Part shown: positions 17,084-26,329 of the stretch, in pieces
Layout: each line of letters starts with the position of its first letter
How positions within the stretch are numbered: position 1 is the stretch's first letter
NCBI RefSeq assembly: GCF_012273515.2
Contig: NZ_CP050975.2
Coordinates: forward strand, 434,001 to 498,000
Length of the DNA: 64,000 bases
From: Streptomyces sp. RPA4-2
Lineage (GTDB): Bacteria > Actinomycetota > Actinomycetes > Streptomycetales > Streptomycetaceae
Reading direction: 5' to 3'
Notes under the pieces: generated by a model
The model's database searches: none
Told to the model about the DNA's origin: nothing
Seen by the model: only the letters and a program-made list of their open reading frames with translations
Position numbers and translations under genes: made by a program

Positions 17084-18811
17084 TTGAGCATGCGCAACGA
17101 ACCTCGTGGTGCCACGGCATCCGAGGACTCTTACGAGAGCGAGCTGCCGGTCAGGCGCGAGCAACCCGGCAATGTCGTGGTGAAGTGGCTGACGACCACC
17201 GACCACAAGACCATCGGCACCCTTTATCTGACCACCTCGTTCGCGTTCTTCCTGATCGGCGGTGTCATGGCGCTGCTGATGCGCGCCGAACTCGCCCGGC
17301 CGGGGATTCAGATCATCTCCAACGAGCAATACAACCAGGCGTTCACGATGCACGGCACGATCATGCTGCTGATGTTCGCGACGCCGCTGTTCGCCGGTTT
17401 CACGAACTGGATCATGCCGCTGCAGATCGGCGCGCCCGACGTGGCGTTCCCGCGGCTGAACATGTTCGCCTACTGGCTGTACCTCTTCGGCTCGACAATC
17501 GCGGTCGGCGGCTTCCTCACCCCGCAGGGCGCGGCCGACTTCGGCTGGTTCGCGTACTCGCCGCTGTCGGACGCGGTCCGTTCGCCGGGTGTCGGCGGCG
17601 ACATGTGGATCATGGGTCTGGCCTTCTCCGGCTTCGGCACGATCCTCGGTGCGGTCAACTTCATCACCACGATCATCTGCATGCGCGCTCCCGGCATGAC
17701 GATGTTCCGCATGCCCATCTTCGTGTGGAACGTGCTGCTCACCGCGGTTCTGGTGCTGCTCGCCTTCCCGGTGCTCGCGGCCGCGCTGCTGGCCCTGGAG
17801 GCGGATCGAAAATTCGGGGCACATGTCTTCGACGCGGCAAATGGCGGAGCCTTGCTCTGGCAACACCTCTTCTGGTTCTTCGGCCATCCGGAGGTGTACA
17901 TCATCGCGCTGCCGTTCTTCGGCATCGTCTCCGAGGTCTTCCCGGTGTTCTCGCGCAAGCCGATGTTCGGTTACATGGGCCTGATCGGCGCGACCATCGC
18001 GATCGCGGGTCTGTCCGTGACCGTGTGGGCGCACCACATGTACGTCACCGGTGGCGTACTGCTCCCGTTCTTCTCCTTCATGACGTTCCTCATCGCCGTA
18101 CCGACAGGCGTGAAGTTCTTCAACTGGATCGGAACGATGTGGAAGGGCTCACTGTCCTTCGAGACACCGATGCTCTGGGCCACGGGATTTCTCGTCACGT
18201 TCCTCTTCGGCGGTCTGACGGGCGTCATCCTGGCCTCGCCGCCGATGGACTTCCACGTCTCCGACTCGTACTTCGTGGTGGCGCACTTCCACTACGTCGT
18301 GTTCGGCACCGTGGTGTTCGCGATGTTCTCCGGCTTCCACTTCTGGTGGCCGAAGTTCACGGGCAAGATGCTCGACGAGCGGCTCGGCAAGATCACCTTC
18401 TGGACGCTGTTCGTGGGCTTCCACGGCACGTTCCTGGTCCAGCACTGGCTGGGCGCCGAGGGCATGCCGCGTCGTTACGCGGACTACCTCGCGGTCGACG
18501 GCTTCACCGCCCTGAACACGATTTCGACGATCTCCTCGTTCCTGCTCGGTCTGTCCATGCTGCCGTTCCTCTACAACGTGTGGAAGACCGCCAAGTACGG
18601 CAAGAAGGTCGAGGTCGACGACCCGTGGGGCTACGGCCGTTCGCTCGAGTGGGCCACCTCCTGCCCGCCGCCGCGCCACAACTTCCACACCCTGCCGCGG
18701 ATCCGCAGTGAATCTCCCGCCTTCGATCTCCACCACCCGGACATCGCGATGGCCGACGACCGAAGCCACGGCACAGGAGGCCCACTCCTGACCGAGCGAG
18801 GACCCAGGTGA
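17084..18811 (+). CDS. ctaD: Cytochrome c oxidase subunit I (aa3 type)
   Basis: Catalytic subunit of the haem-copper terminal oxidase, reducing oxygen to water in the cytoplasmic membrane while pumping protons. The 575-residue protein has the expected 12 helices and all ligands: His90 (haem a), the CuB His268 with cross-linked Tyr272 in GHPEVY, His317/His318 in WAHHMY, and the haem a/a3 pair His401/His403 in VAHFHYVV. The gene stands apart from the ctaC/ctaF/qcr cluster, so it is probably an additional copy of ctaD. A TTG at 17084 lies nine bases after GGGGAG; an ATG two codons later is a possible alternative. It overlaps the next gene by 4 bp (GTGA), so they are co-translated. Confidence 0.95.
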   Translation: MSMRNEPRGATASEDSYESELPVRREQPGNVVVKWLTTTDHKTIGTLYLTTSFAFFLIGGVMALLMRAELARPGIQIISNEQYNQAFTMHGTIMLLMFATPLFAGFTNWIMPLQIGAPDVAFPRLNMFAYWLYLFGSTIAVGGFLTPQGAADFGWFAYSPLSDAVRSPGVGGDMWIMGLAFSGFGTILGAVNFITTIICMRAPGMTMFRMPIFVWNVLLTAVLVLLAFPVLAAALLALEADRKFGAHVFDAANGGALLWQHLFWFFGHPEVYIIALPFFGIVSEVFPVFSRKPMFGYMGLIGATIAIAGLSVTVWAHHMYVTGGVLLPFFSFMTFLIAVPTGVKFFNWIGTMWKGSLSFETPMLWATGFLVTFLFGGLTGVILASPPMDFHVSDSYFVVAHFHYVVFGTVVFAMFSGFHFWWPKFTGKMLDERLGKITFWTLFVGFHGTFLVQHWLGAEGMPRRYADYLAVDGFTALNTISTISSFLLGLSMLPFLYNVWKTAKYGKKVEVDDPWGYGRSLEWATSCPPPRHNFHTLPRIRSESPAFDLHHPDIAMADDRSHGTGGPLLTERGPR

Positions 18812-19152
18812 GCGATCTGCTGCGGCCTGGACCTGACGGCGAACTCGGTAACGCGGTGGAGGGCTACCTGCTCTGGCACGCCACCGTCACGGAGGCGGAG
18901 CAGCGCGCACGTGAGTTCGTCGAGGCCATGGACTGGCTGACCACATCGCAGCAGGCGGAGATCGAGCGGTGCTACGTCGCCGACAGCCTGAAACGTGCTC
19001 GCAAGGACCTGGAACGGATCGCGGCCCGATGCCTCGACCTACGGGCCGAGTACGAACACCGATACCAAGGGCTGCGCAGGCGCTGCGTAGGGCTCGCCCT
19101 GACCGTCTGCGCGGCGTCCACCGCGGCCGTCGCCCTGTTGCTGCTTCTGTGA
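18808..19152 (+). CDS. Small protein with C-terminal membrane anchor, ctaD partner
   Basis: 114 residues. The first 90 are charged and probably helical ([28 protein letters not shown], then an Arg/Lys/Glu-rich coiled segment). The last 20 ([19 protein letters not shown]) form one transmembrane helix at the extreme C-terminus, so the bulk would face the cytoplasm as in tail-anchored proteins. Its GTG start overlaps the ctaD stop by 4 bp, so the two are transcribed and translated together. I do not know a function. A role in assembly or stability of the alternative oxidase subunit is inferred only from the coupling. Confidence 0.8.
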   Translation: MSDLLRPGPDGELGNAVEGYLLWHATVTEAEQRAREFVEAMDWLTTSQQAEIERCYVADSLKRARKDLERIAARCLDLRAEYEHRYQGLRRRCVGLALTVCAASTAAVALLLLL

Positions 19153-19229
19153 CCCTCGACAACACACGCTCGGCCCCGACTCGGTCCGGCTCCTGTCGTT
19201 CGGTGGCGTCGGTGTGACGGTGCGGGATG

Positions 19230-20645
19230 TCAGGGGTCGAGGAGGCAGTGGGCGGCGAGAGCGAGTGACAGCTCCACGACGTCGGACGGCCGGCTCAGCG
19301 AGCGGCCGGTGAGCTGCTCGCAACGGCGCAGCCGGTTCAGGACCGTGTTGCGGTGGCAGTAGAGCCGGCCGGCGGCCCGCTGGGCGGAGCCGTCACAGGC
19401 GAGCCAGGCCGTGAGGGTCTCCAGCATGACGTCCCGGTCGGACGGGTCTAAGCGCAGCAGCGGCCCGAGCACCCGCTCGGCGAGTGCCGCCCCGAGGACC
19501 GGGGCGGAGACGACGAGCGCGGCGGGCAGGTGCTCCTCCAGCACGACCGTCCCCCCGGACCGTGGACAGGCCCGCAGAGCCGTGTCCGCCAGGCGCCGGG
19601 CATCACCGATCGCCGCGAGACCCTCCACCACCGGGCTCACCCCGATCCGGGCCACGGGCGGGGCGGTCAGCCGGCGGGCGATCTCCCCGGCGTCCACGTC
19701 GAGCCCGTACGCCCAAGGGCACTCGCCGTCCCGGCGGCCGTCGTCCCCGGGACTGGCCCCTTCCACCGCGGCCATCGGCCCTGGGCCCGTGTCGAGGAGA
19801 CCGCTCTCGTGACCGTGACCGGGTTCGCCCTCGTCGTGGGGGTGGCCGGCGAGCAGGACGATGCCGTAGCTTCCACCGCCGTCGCGGTCCCGGTCGCGGT
19901 ACCAGAGGACCCGCAGGCCCGACAGGTGCACCTGCCCCCACGCGTCGGCGAACGTCCGGCCGGAGGGCAGGCGGGCCAGCACGACCGCGTACCGCCCCTG
20001 CTCGGGAAGGCCCAGCGCGGCCGCGGTGGCGGGCAGGTCGGCGATCCGCGCGGTGCCGTCGAGCAGTGCGGCCGTCATCAGCCGCAGCCGGTTCTCCCGG
20101 CGCCACATCAGCTCGCGTTCCGTCTGACGGTAGGCCTCGGCCACGACGGCACAGTGCTCGTCGACGAAGTTCCACACGTCGGCGGCGACATGGATGAGCA
20201 GATGCGCGTCGGAGGGCTGACGGCGGGTCGTCTCGTCGACGAGTTCCTGCCAGACCATGCCGCCGCCGAGCCGGAATGCGCGCAGCAGGGCGTCCAGCGG
20301 GAGCCCGCGGTCTGCCCGTGCCCTGCCGATGGCCCAGGAGCAGCGATGGGCGGCCTCGCGCAGTTCACCGGGCCGGATCAGCGATTCGACGTTGAGCCGC
20401 AGCGAACGCCGCACCTCGTCGCGCACGCTGTCCGCGTCGGCGTCCATGGCGGTGCGATACGCGGGCTCACGCTCCCGCAGCAACGTCATCAGTCGTTCGG
20501 TGAGCTCGGGCAGTCCCGCCATCAGTGCCCGGGCGGCCCGGTGCAGTACTGAGAGTGCCTCGGCGTCGACGGCCGTACGGACGGCTGGTGCCGGAGTCCG
20601 GGATCCCGGCAGGGGCCGGCCGTGGGCGGGTACGAGGTGCTGCAT
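19230..20645 (-). CDS. PucR/CdaR-type transcriptional regulator
   Basis: 471-residue regulator. An N-terminal RsbRD-like helical sensor region (about 30-175) is followed by a GGDEF-like CdaR domain (about 190-390) and the PucR C-terminal helix-turn-helix (about 405-465: LTAWLACDGSAQRAAGRLYCHRNTVLNRLRR). This HTH_30 motif is diagnostic. Family members control purine, sugar-diacid or amino-acid use, and many in Streptomyces are orphans. The gene is on the opposite strand to the ctaD pair and ends 77 bp from it. ATG 20645 is the first start with a protein-like N-terminus. The target is unknown. Confidence 0.9.
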   Translation of the reverse strand: MQHLVPAHGRPLPGSRTPAPAVRTAVDAEALSVLHRAARALMAGLPELTERLMTLLREREPAYRTAMDADADSVRDEVRRSLRLNVESLIRPGELREAAHRCSWAIGRARADRGLPLDALLRAFRLGGGMVWQELVDETTRRQPSDAHLLIHVAADVWNFVDEHCAVVAEAYRQTERELMWRRENRLRLMTAALLDGTARIADLPATAAALGLPEQGRYAVVLARLPSGRTFADAWGQVHLSGLRVLWYRDRDRDGGGSYGIVLLAGHPHDEGEPGHGHESGLLDTGPGPMAAVEGASPGDDGRRDGECPWAYGLDVDAGEIARRLTAPPVARIGVSPVVEGLAAIGDARRLADTALRACPRSGGTVVLEEHLPAALVVSAPVLGAALAERVLGPLLRLDPSDRDVMLETLTAWLACDGSAQRAAGRLYCHRNTVLNRLRRCEQLTGRSLSRPSDVVELSLALAAHCLLDP

Positions 20646-20765
20646 CGCTGTCCTCCACCGGAGTCGGCTCGGTCCGGCCGGCCCGGTCGGCCGACGCGCG
20701 GCCGCACGGGTACTCCGGATCCGGACCTCCTGATCCCGCAGGATGACATACCGCCTGGTCGGTAC

Positions 20766-22802
20766 CTAGGGGTGTGCGGTGGTCTTCTCGGCGCGGTCCA
20801 GCCAGCGGGAGAGCTCGACCCGGGAGCGGACCCCCAGGGCGGCGAAGACATTGCGCAGGTGATGGTCCACGGTGCGGGGGCTCACGGACAGGCGCAGCGC
20901 CACTTCGCGGTTGGTGGCGCCCTCGGCCACGCAGCGGGCGATCCGCAGCTGTTGGGGCGTCAGCAGGGCCAGTGGGCCGGTTGGTTCGCTCTGTCCCGCG
21001 TCCCCGGTCGCCCGCAGTTCGCCCCTGGTCTGCGCGGCCCAGCCCTGTGCTCCACCGCGCTCGAAGGACACCAGCGCGTCGCGGAGACGGCCACGCGCCT
21101 CCCCCGGCCTGCGCTGCCGTCGCAGCCAGGCTCCGTAGAGGAGTTGGGTACGGCCCCGTTCGAAGTCGCCTGTGAGCTGGTCGTGGTGGGCGAGCGCGGC
21201 GGTGAACAGCGGTTCGCACTCATCGGGTTCGGTCAGCAGTGCGCGGCAGCGGGCCAGTTGGGCCGGAGCCTGCGGATCGGCGCCCTGAGCCGCCCAGTGG
21301 GCGAACTCCGCCACCGCCGAACGGGCTGCGTCCGCCTGCCCGGTGCGGGCCGCGGCCTCCACGAAGCAGGGAACGGCGAGCATCCGTACCGCGAAATGAC
21401 CGCGGCGCGGGCCCGCTCCGACCAGCGGGCCGAGCCGTGCGGCGGCCTCGGGAAGTCGTCCGCGGGCCAGGTCGGCGCGGGCCCTGGCCCACTGGGACAG
21501 CGTGGCCGCCTGAGCGAGACCGTGCGGTGCGGCGACGCACTCGGCGGCGGACGCGTGCTCCGTGACGGCTTCCTGGGACCCCTCGACCGACGCCACCAGC
21601 GCGAGGATCGCGTGGTGGTGCGCGGCCAGGTTGCGCTGACCGGCGCCGAGAGCCGTGCGCAGACCGTCCTCGGCATGGGCGCGGGCGCGGGCGTGCCTGC
21701 CGGCGCGCAGTTCTCCGTACGCGAGGCGCTCCAGCGCCTGGGCGACCAGGATGCGTGGGCCGCGGGCCCTGGCGACGGCGAGCGCACGGGAGTTGGCCCG
21801 GGAAGCGGCGGGGAGGTCACCGGCGACGAGCGCCGCTCCCCCGGCCCGCAGGAGAGCCTCGGGGCCATCGGGGGTGCCCGCCACCCCGGCCCCGGCGACC
21901 GCTTCCCGCAGCCGGTGCCGTCCTGTGTCCAGGCGGCCGTGCAGGACCGCGGACATCCCCGCCCGGAACGCCGCGACCCGCAGGTCGGGTTCCGGCTGCC
22001 CCGGAGCAGGGTCCAGGGCCTCCCGGCACGCCGCCGCGTCACCCATCGCCCAGGCAGCCTCCATGGCGGCGAGCCTGGCGGCGAGGGCGCGGTGTCCGTC
22101 CGCCGGTCCCAGCAACTCGGCGGCGAGGAGCAGCACTTCGAGGGCGTCGGCGGCCGGACCGTCCTGGAGGGCGAGGTGTCCGATCACCAGTTGGGCCGCC
22201 CCGCGCACGGCGTCGGGCGTGCCCTCGTGCCCGGCCCGCGCGAGCAGTTCCCGCGCTCGCTCCGGCAGCCCCGCCAGCCTGGCCTGATCGGCGGCGTCGA
22301 TCAGCCGGACGGCGAACGAGGCGGCCTCCGTGGCGAGTTGCGCGGCCGGCTGCGGGGAGACCGGGCCCCGACCGATGGCGGGCGGTGGTCCGCCGTGTCC
22401 GGGCCGTGAGCCCGACTGTCCGCGGAGGTCGTATACGGCCTCCCCTCCGCCTCGGCCGTCCAGGGGCTCCTGACGATCCGGACGCCTCGTAGCCGGCGAG
22501 CGGCGGACGGCCGGCCCGGCGGCGGGGTCGTCGGCTGGAAGAGACGACACCCGATCCGTCGGGGTGGGCGCGGATGCCGTGGAACCCGGCGCGCGCGGCA
22601 CGGGGAGCGGTGCCGAGGTACACCCGGGAGAGGGCGTCGGCACCGGGTCGCCTCCACTTCGGCCCGCCTCGTTCGCCGTCCCCCGCGGGGCCGTCGGTAA
22701 GGAGCTCCGGCCTGCCGTCCGGAGTGGACTTCGCGCAGTCGCGTTTCCCGTCACGACCGTCACGTTACTTCCGCGTAAACGAAGGCGGAAGCCCGCGTTC
22801 AT
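20766..22802 (-). CDS. LuxR-family regulator lacking the LAL ATPase part
   Basis: The C-terminal 65 residues are a textbook LuxR/GerE helix-turn-helix (LTPQQLRIARCVAEGATNREVALRLSVSPRTVDHHL). Before it lie about 450 residues of Ala/Leu-rich helical hairpins, the TPR-like middle of large LAL/MalT-type regulators. The first 145 or so residues are Pro/Ser/Arg-rich, of low complexity, and contain no Walker A or B motif. The usual AAA ATPase module is therefore missing and the annotated N-terminus may not be translated. The ATG at 22802 has only a weak upstream GGTGGGG; the true start may be near 22360. It is probably a truncated LAL regulator that still binds DNA. Confidence 0.75.
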   Translation of the reverse strand: MNAGFRLRLRGSNVTVVTGNATARSPLRTAGRSSLPTAPRGTANEAGRSGGDPVPTPSPGCTSAPLPVPRAPGSTASAPTPTDRVSSLPADDPAAGPAVRRSPATRRPDRQEPLDGRGGGEAVYDLRGQSGSRPGHGGPPPAIGRGPVSPQPAAQLATEAASFAVRLIDAADQARLAGLPERARELLARAGHEGTPDAVRGAAQLVIGHLALQDGPAADALEVLLLAAELLGPADGHRALAARLAAMEAAWAMGDAAACREALDPAPGQPEPDLRVAAFRAGMSAVLHGRLDTGRHRLREAVAGAGVAGTPDGPEALLRAGGAALVAGDLPAASRANSRALAVARARGPRILVAQALERLAYGELRAGRHARARAHAEDGLRTALGAGQRNLAAHHHAILALVASVEGSQEAVTEHASAAECVAAPHGLAQAATLSQWARARADLARGRLPEAAARLGPLVGAGPRRGHFAVRMLAVPCFVEAAARTGQADAARSAVAEFAHWAAQGADPQAPAQLARCRALLTEPDECEPLFTAALAHHDQLTGDFERGRTQLLYGAWLRRQRRPGEARGRLRDALVSFERGGAQGWAAQTRGELRATGDAGQSEPTGPLALLTPQQLRIARCVAEGATNREVALRLSVSPRTVDHHLRNVFAALGVRSRVELSRWLDRAEKTTAHP

Positions 22803-22943
22803 TTGCCCCCACCCTCACCGAAACCCCGTGTGACCAGGGTGAACGTGGTCCAGGCGGAGCGTCGGATGGGCGGGCTCCCAGGCCCGGCAGGCAAGCCTTG
22901 TGAGCCCGCACAGGGACCACCGGCCCGCGGCGGCACGCGTACA

Positions 22944-22986
22944 CGGGTGACGTCCGCCGGATACCGGTTCCGGCGGACGTCACCCG
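22944..22986. terminator. Terminator of the PET-hydrolase-like gene
   Basis: Perfect 17-bp arms at 22944-22960 and 22970-22986 (core GGGTGACGTCCGCC) round a nine-base loop, 30 bp beyond the stop codon at 23016. Confidence 0.85.
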
Positions 22987-23015
22987 CTTGCTCGGTCGTG
23001 CGGTGCGGGGCGGGG

Positions 23016-24020
23016 TCAGGAGGTGTGCGGGCAGTTGCCGCGGTACTCGGCGATCGACAGCGACGGCTGCGGCAGCGGGCAGAGGAACTGCTCGTAGCGG
23101 GTGTCGTTGTCGATGAACCGCTTCAGCCACGAAATGCTGTACTTCGCGATCGTGGTGTTCGCGCTGTTGGGCGTGAAGTGGGTGGCGCCCCTCAGCTCCA
23201 GGTACGCCTTGTCGAGCGTGCTCGGCAGGCTCCGGTAGAAGGGCTCGGAGTGCGTGGCCACCGGTGCGATCGTGTCCCCGTCGGCGCCCACGATCAGCGT
23301 CGGCGTCTGGATCTCCGGCCAGGTGGTGTCCAGGTTCCAGCCGGTGAGCGGGATGGCGGCCTGGAGCGACGGACGGCTCTTCGCCGCCTCCAGTGTGCCG
23401 CCGCCGCCCATCGAGTGGCCCATGACACCGAGCCGGGTGCCGTCGATCCTGGTCCGCACGGAGCTGCGCTGGGTCAGGTAGTCGAGCGCGGCGAGCAACT
23501 GCCTTCCACGGCTGTCCGGTTGATCGAGGGTGGTGAGGGTGTCGATGGTGAACACCACGAAGCCCTGGGAGGCGAGCCGGGGCCCGAGCCAGGCGATGGA
23601 CGACTGGTACGCGGTGTACCCGGGTGAGATGACGACCGCGCCGAAGGTGCCGTCACTGGTCGAGGTCGGGTAGTAGACGGTGCCGCCACCGAAGCCGGTC
23701 ACCGAGACCGAGGAGACCGTGGTCTGCGAGACGGCGTACGACCCGCGGGTCGCCTCGATGCTGGCCGTCGTGGGGGCGGGGCCACGCTCGTAGGGGTTCG
23801 CGGCGGCCCGCGCCGAGGCGACCGGTGCTCCGATCGCCTGCGCTCCGGTGGCCTGCGCGGCGACAAGGCCACCCGCGGCGAGGAGCGCCGCGAGGCCGGC
23901 GCGCGCCAGACGGCTCGTGAGCCGGTGCGGGCGGCGCGCGGACGGGACGGGGCCGGCGGATGCGTCGGGTGCGTCGGGTGCGTCGGGTGCGTCGGGGAAT
24001 GCTCGGTTCGGCTGCTGCAC
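23016..24020 (-). CDS. Secreted cutinase / PET-hydrolase-type polyesterase
   Basis: Extracellular alpha/beta hydrolase of the actinomycete cutinase (type I PET hydrolase) family, which cleaves cutin and other aliphatic or aromatic polyesters. Mature sequence starts about [20 protein letters not shown]. Triad: Ser203 in GHSMGG, Asp249 in GADGDTIAP and His281 in THFTPN; the spacing (46 and 78) equals that of TfCut2. The GYTAYQS oxyanion loop, Trp228 and a C-terminal Cys pair (314, 330) are also present. The signal region is long, with a DAP repeat, [12 protein letters not shown] and a hydrophobic core. GTG 24020 has AGAGGA about ten bases upstream; an ATG at 24185 is in frame, but its extension is low complexity. 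Substrate range beyond polyesters is unknown. Confidence 0.93.
   Translation of the reverse strand: MQQPNRAFPDAPDAPDAPDASAGPVPSARRPHRLTSRLARAGLAALLAAGGLVAAQATGAQAIGAPVASARAAANPYERGPAPTTASIEATRGSYAVSQTTVSSVSVTGFGGGTVYYPTSTSDGTFGAVVISPGYTAYQSSIAWLGPRLASQGFVVFTIDTLTTLDQPDSRGRQLLAALDYLTQRSSVRTRIDGTRLGVMGHSMGGGGTLEAAKSRPSLQAAIPLTGWNLDTTWPEIQTPTLIVGADGDTIAPVATHSEPFYRSLPSTLDKAYLELRGATHFTPNSANTTIAKYSISWLKRFIDNDTRYEQFLCPLPQPSLSIAEYRGNCPHTS
23961..23996. repeat. 9-bp tandem repeat, four copies
   Basis: Four exact copies of TGCGTCGGG, encoding (on the minus strand) repeated Asp-Ala-Pro ahead of the signal peptide of the polyesterase. Copy number could vary by slippage without breaking the frame. Confidence 0.85.
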
Positions 24021-24302
24021 GGTGGGGGCGTCCTCTCGGTGAGGGGCGACGGACCCGCGCCGCGCCCGCGGCGCTGCCAGGGCGTGGGTGTCGGAAGGCG
24101 CACGCTGCGAAGCGGCGGGGTCCGTCTCGGTGGTTGCGGTGGCAACTGTCCGGCCCACCCCGGCCCCGCACATCGGCAGAATCACCGGCCTTGACCCACA
24201 GCCGAATCGCCCCGCCCCCGCCGCGGCGCACTCCCGCGTCCGCCGGAGTCAGCGTGCCCGGCGGTCGCACCTGGCCGAAGCGCTCAGGGCGCCGCTCGCC
24301 GG

Positions 24303-24650
24303 TCAACCGGCCCCGGGGTAGGTGACGACGAGCATCGTGACCCCTTCCGCCGAGGTCCAGGGCCCGTGCGGCATGCCGGGCGGACGGCATGCGTACATCC
24401 CGGCGGTGAAGGTCGCGCCGAGCGTGAGGTCATGCAGGGCGCCCTCCAGGAGATGGACCTCTTCCCAGAAGGCGTGCTGTGACACGCCCTGGACGGAGGT
24501 GTCGGTGCCCGGCTCCCAGCGCACGAGCGCGGTGCGGGCGCCGGTGGCGGAATCCTCGGCCAAGACCTGTTCCTGAATGCCGGGAGCGGCTCCCACGGGT
24601 GTGCTCCAGCGCCCGTCGGGCCGGTGGAACTCCAGCTCGGGCTTGCTCAT
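24303..24650 (-). CDS. Cupin-fold protein
   Basis: 115-residue single-domain cupin (ChrR/quercetinase-like small beta-barrel). The core reads GTDTSVQGVSQHAFWEEVHLLEGALHDLTLGATFTAGMYACRPPGMPHGPWTSAEGVTML. It holds a cupin 1-like HxxxEEVHLLEG and a cupin 2-like PPGMPHGPW with probable metal-binding His and Glu. ATG 24650 has GGAGG seven bases upstream and overlaps the stop of the preceding gene as ATGA, so translation is coupled. Possible roles are an anti-sigma-type sensor, isomerase or dioxygenase; sequence alone does not decide. Confidence 0.85.
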   Translation of the reverse strand: MSKPELEFHRPDGRWSTPVGAAPGIQEQVLAEDSATGARTALVRWEPGTDTSVQGVSQHAFWEEVHLLEGALHDLTLGATFTAGMYACRPPGMPHGPWTSAEGVTMLVVTYPGAG

Positions 24651-24937
24651 CGCCACACCTCCGGGCACCGGCCGGCCAGTACGAGGGTCCGCTCGCGGAC
24701 GGCCAGGACCTCATCGACCTCCACCTTGGCCGCGAACGGCTCCGGATCGCCGGCGGGCCGATGGCGCACGCTCCCCTTCGGGCCCACGATCCGGTTGTGC
24801 CCGATGCCGGTCGGCCCCGCGCCCGTGGGAACACCGGGGCCGGTCCGGCAGGCGGCGCGGTGAGTCCGTTCCTCGGTCAGCCACAGGTTCTTCTCGGGGT
24901 CGGGGCCAGCGGTGAACTGGCGCGGCGCGATGGGCAC
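24647..24937 (-). CDS. Small protein of unknown function, translationally coupled to the cupin
   Basis: 96-residue protein. GTG 24937 has a strong AAGGAGG six bases upstream, third-position G/C bias holds along its length, and its TGA overlaps the next ATG. The N-terminal third (QFTAGPDPEKNLWLTEE, then GAGPTGIGHNRIVGPKG) resembles one blade of a virginiamycin-B-lyase-type beta-propeller, whose repeats read TAGPDGNLWFTE and GPTGI. The C-terminal half (PEPFAAKVEVDEVLAVRERTLVLAG) does not fit that fold. It may be a rearranged fragment captured as a small gene, or an unknown family. Confidence in the gene is fair, in the function low. Confidence 0.55.
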   Translation of the reverse strand: MPIAPRQFTAGPDPEKNLWLTEERTHRAACRTGPGVPTGAGPTGIGHNRIVGPKGSVRHRPAGDPEPFAAKVEVDEVLAVRERTLVLAGRCPEVWR

Positions 24938-25342
24938 GGCGGGCCTCCTTGACGGTTCGGTGGACGTCGGTGGTGGGCACGGTGACCCTGGCGGCGAGCC
25001 TCTCGTACTCGCCCGCGGCCGGGACGGGATCGCGGCCGCGGGACAGGCCGGTCACGGTGACAGCCACGGCGGTGTACGGCGCAGGCGGATTCCGGCCGCC
25101 GCGGACGACGATTTGGGCGGTGAGCGGCACCGGAGTCACCGCGCCGCCGATGATGGCGGCCAGGCTATCCGCGAGCGAGGTGTCGGCGCAGCCCGGCGGA
25201 GGTGAGAACCGCTCGGCAAGGGAAAGGGCCTCCGGCCCGCCGGGAAAGGCGGTGGACGGCGAAGGGCCGGGGCGAGGAGCCGGCACGGACGACCGCCGGC
25301 GTCGCGCCGTGCGCCATGGCAGCTGCTTCGCTTGCCTACGGG
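24938..25342. other. Possible degenerate coding region
   Basis: On the minus strand an open frame (about 24950-25286) has good third-position G/C bias and a protein-like middle (PLTAQIVVRGGRNPPAPYTAVAV), but no start with a binding site, and it would overlap the gene at 24647-24937. I do not recognise it; it may be gene debris. Confidence 0.3.
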
Positions 25343-26329
25343 TCAGTTCAGCAGCGCGCGGGGTCGCGAGGCCAGGATCGCCTCGGCCTCGTCACTGATC
25401 CCCCGGACCACCTCGGCAGCGGGACGGACGGCATCGACGAAGGCCGCCGACTGCCCGTAGAGAATCGCGCTGGTGTCCGGGTCGGGCGTGCCCTCAAGGG
25501 GGTTGACGTCTTCCGGAGGTGCGAATTCGCCCTTGCGGTTCCGCAGCGTCGCCTCACACTCCGCCCACTCGTCGGTGAACCGATTGCGGCGGACGCGTTG
25601 GCCGATGGTCTCCGGCCACGGCAGGTCCGACACGATGTCGTAGGCCCGCGTCCACACGGTGTCGCTGCCATCGCTCTCGACGATCAGGCGCTTGTGGAGA
25701 TCGTGCACCTCGACCGCTTCGGGCGTGGCGAGAAACGCCGTGCCCAGCCAAGCGCCGTCCGCACCGGCGGTGAGGACCGCCGCCAGCGTGCGACCGTCGC
25801 CGATGCCCCCGGCGGCCAGCACCGGAACATCGGGATATCGCCTCACCAATCCGGCCAGGAAGGGCAGCAGACCCATCGTCCCGGTATGGCCGCCGGCCTC
25901 CGTGCCCTGTGCCACGAGCACATCGGCACCCGCGGCGACCGCCATGTCCGCGTCGTCGTAGTTCTGGACCTGGCACATCACCCGCGCGCCCGCGTCCTTG
26001 GCTCGAGCAACCCACGGCTGCGGGTCGGCGAAGGACAGCGCGATGACATCGGTGCGCTCCTCCAGTGCGGCCTCGAAGTGCGCCTCGGTGAACGGCAGGA
26101 AAGGCGTGATGTAGCCGACTCCGAACGGACGGTCCGTCGTGGCGCGGATGGTCGCGATCTCCGCGCGGATCCACTCGGGCCCCTTCCAGGGGTGCGTTCC
26201 CCCGAAGGAACCGAGCCCGCCGGCCGCGGAAACCGCGGCAGCGAGCGTCCCGCCACTGTGCAGGCCCATGGGGGCGGACATCACCGGGTGAGTGATACCG
26301 AACATTTCGGTGAATCTCGTGTGCAACAT
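25343..26329 (-). CDS. Nitronate monooxygenase / FMN-dependent 2-nitropropane dioxygenase family
   Basis: 328-residue TIM-barrel flavoprotein that oxidises alkyl nitronates or acts as an NAD(P)H:flavin oxidoreductase. Family landmarks: N-terminal THPVMSAPMG, HPWKGPEWIRAEIATIRA, GADVLVAQGTEAGGHTG (the catalytic-His and phosphate region), then VPVLAAGGIGDGRTLAAVLTAGADGAWLGTAFLATPEA, which closes the FMN phosphate site. Length fits class I/II enzymes and FabK-like relatives. ATG 26329 lies about 330 bp from the divergent phosphoesterase gene. The physiological role is probably detoxification of propionate-3-nitronate or related nitro compounds (inference). Confidence 0.9.
   Translation of the reverse strand: MLHTRFTEMFGITHPVMSAPMGLHSGGTLAAAVSAAGGLGSFGGTHPWKGPEWIRAEIATIRATTDRPFGVGYITPFLPFTEAHFEAALEERTDVIALSFADPQPWVARAKDAGARVMCQVQNYDDADMAVAAGADVLVAQGTEAGGHTGTMGLLPFLAGLVRRYPDVPVLAAGGIGDGRTLAAVLTAGADGAWLGTAFLATPEAVEVHDLHKRLIVESDGSDTVWTRAYDIVSDLPWPETIGQRVRRNRFTDEWAECEATLRNRKGEFAPPEDVNPLEGTPDPDTSAILYGQSAAFVDAVRPAAEVVRGISDEAEAILASRPRALLN

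Noticed and set aside
17185..18711. 508-codon plus-strand frame within ctaD
   Set aside because: It is the +2 frame of ctaD; the protein is Arg/His-rich and unrelated to any family, while the ctaD frame has all haem and copper ligands.
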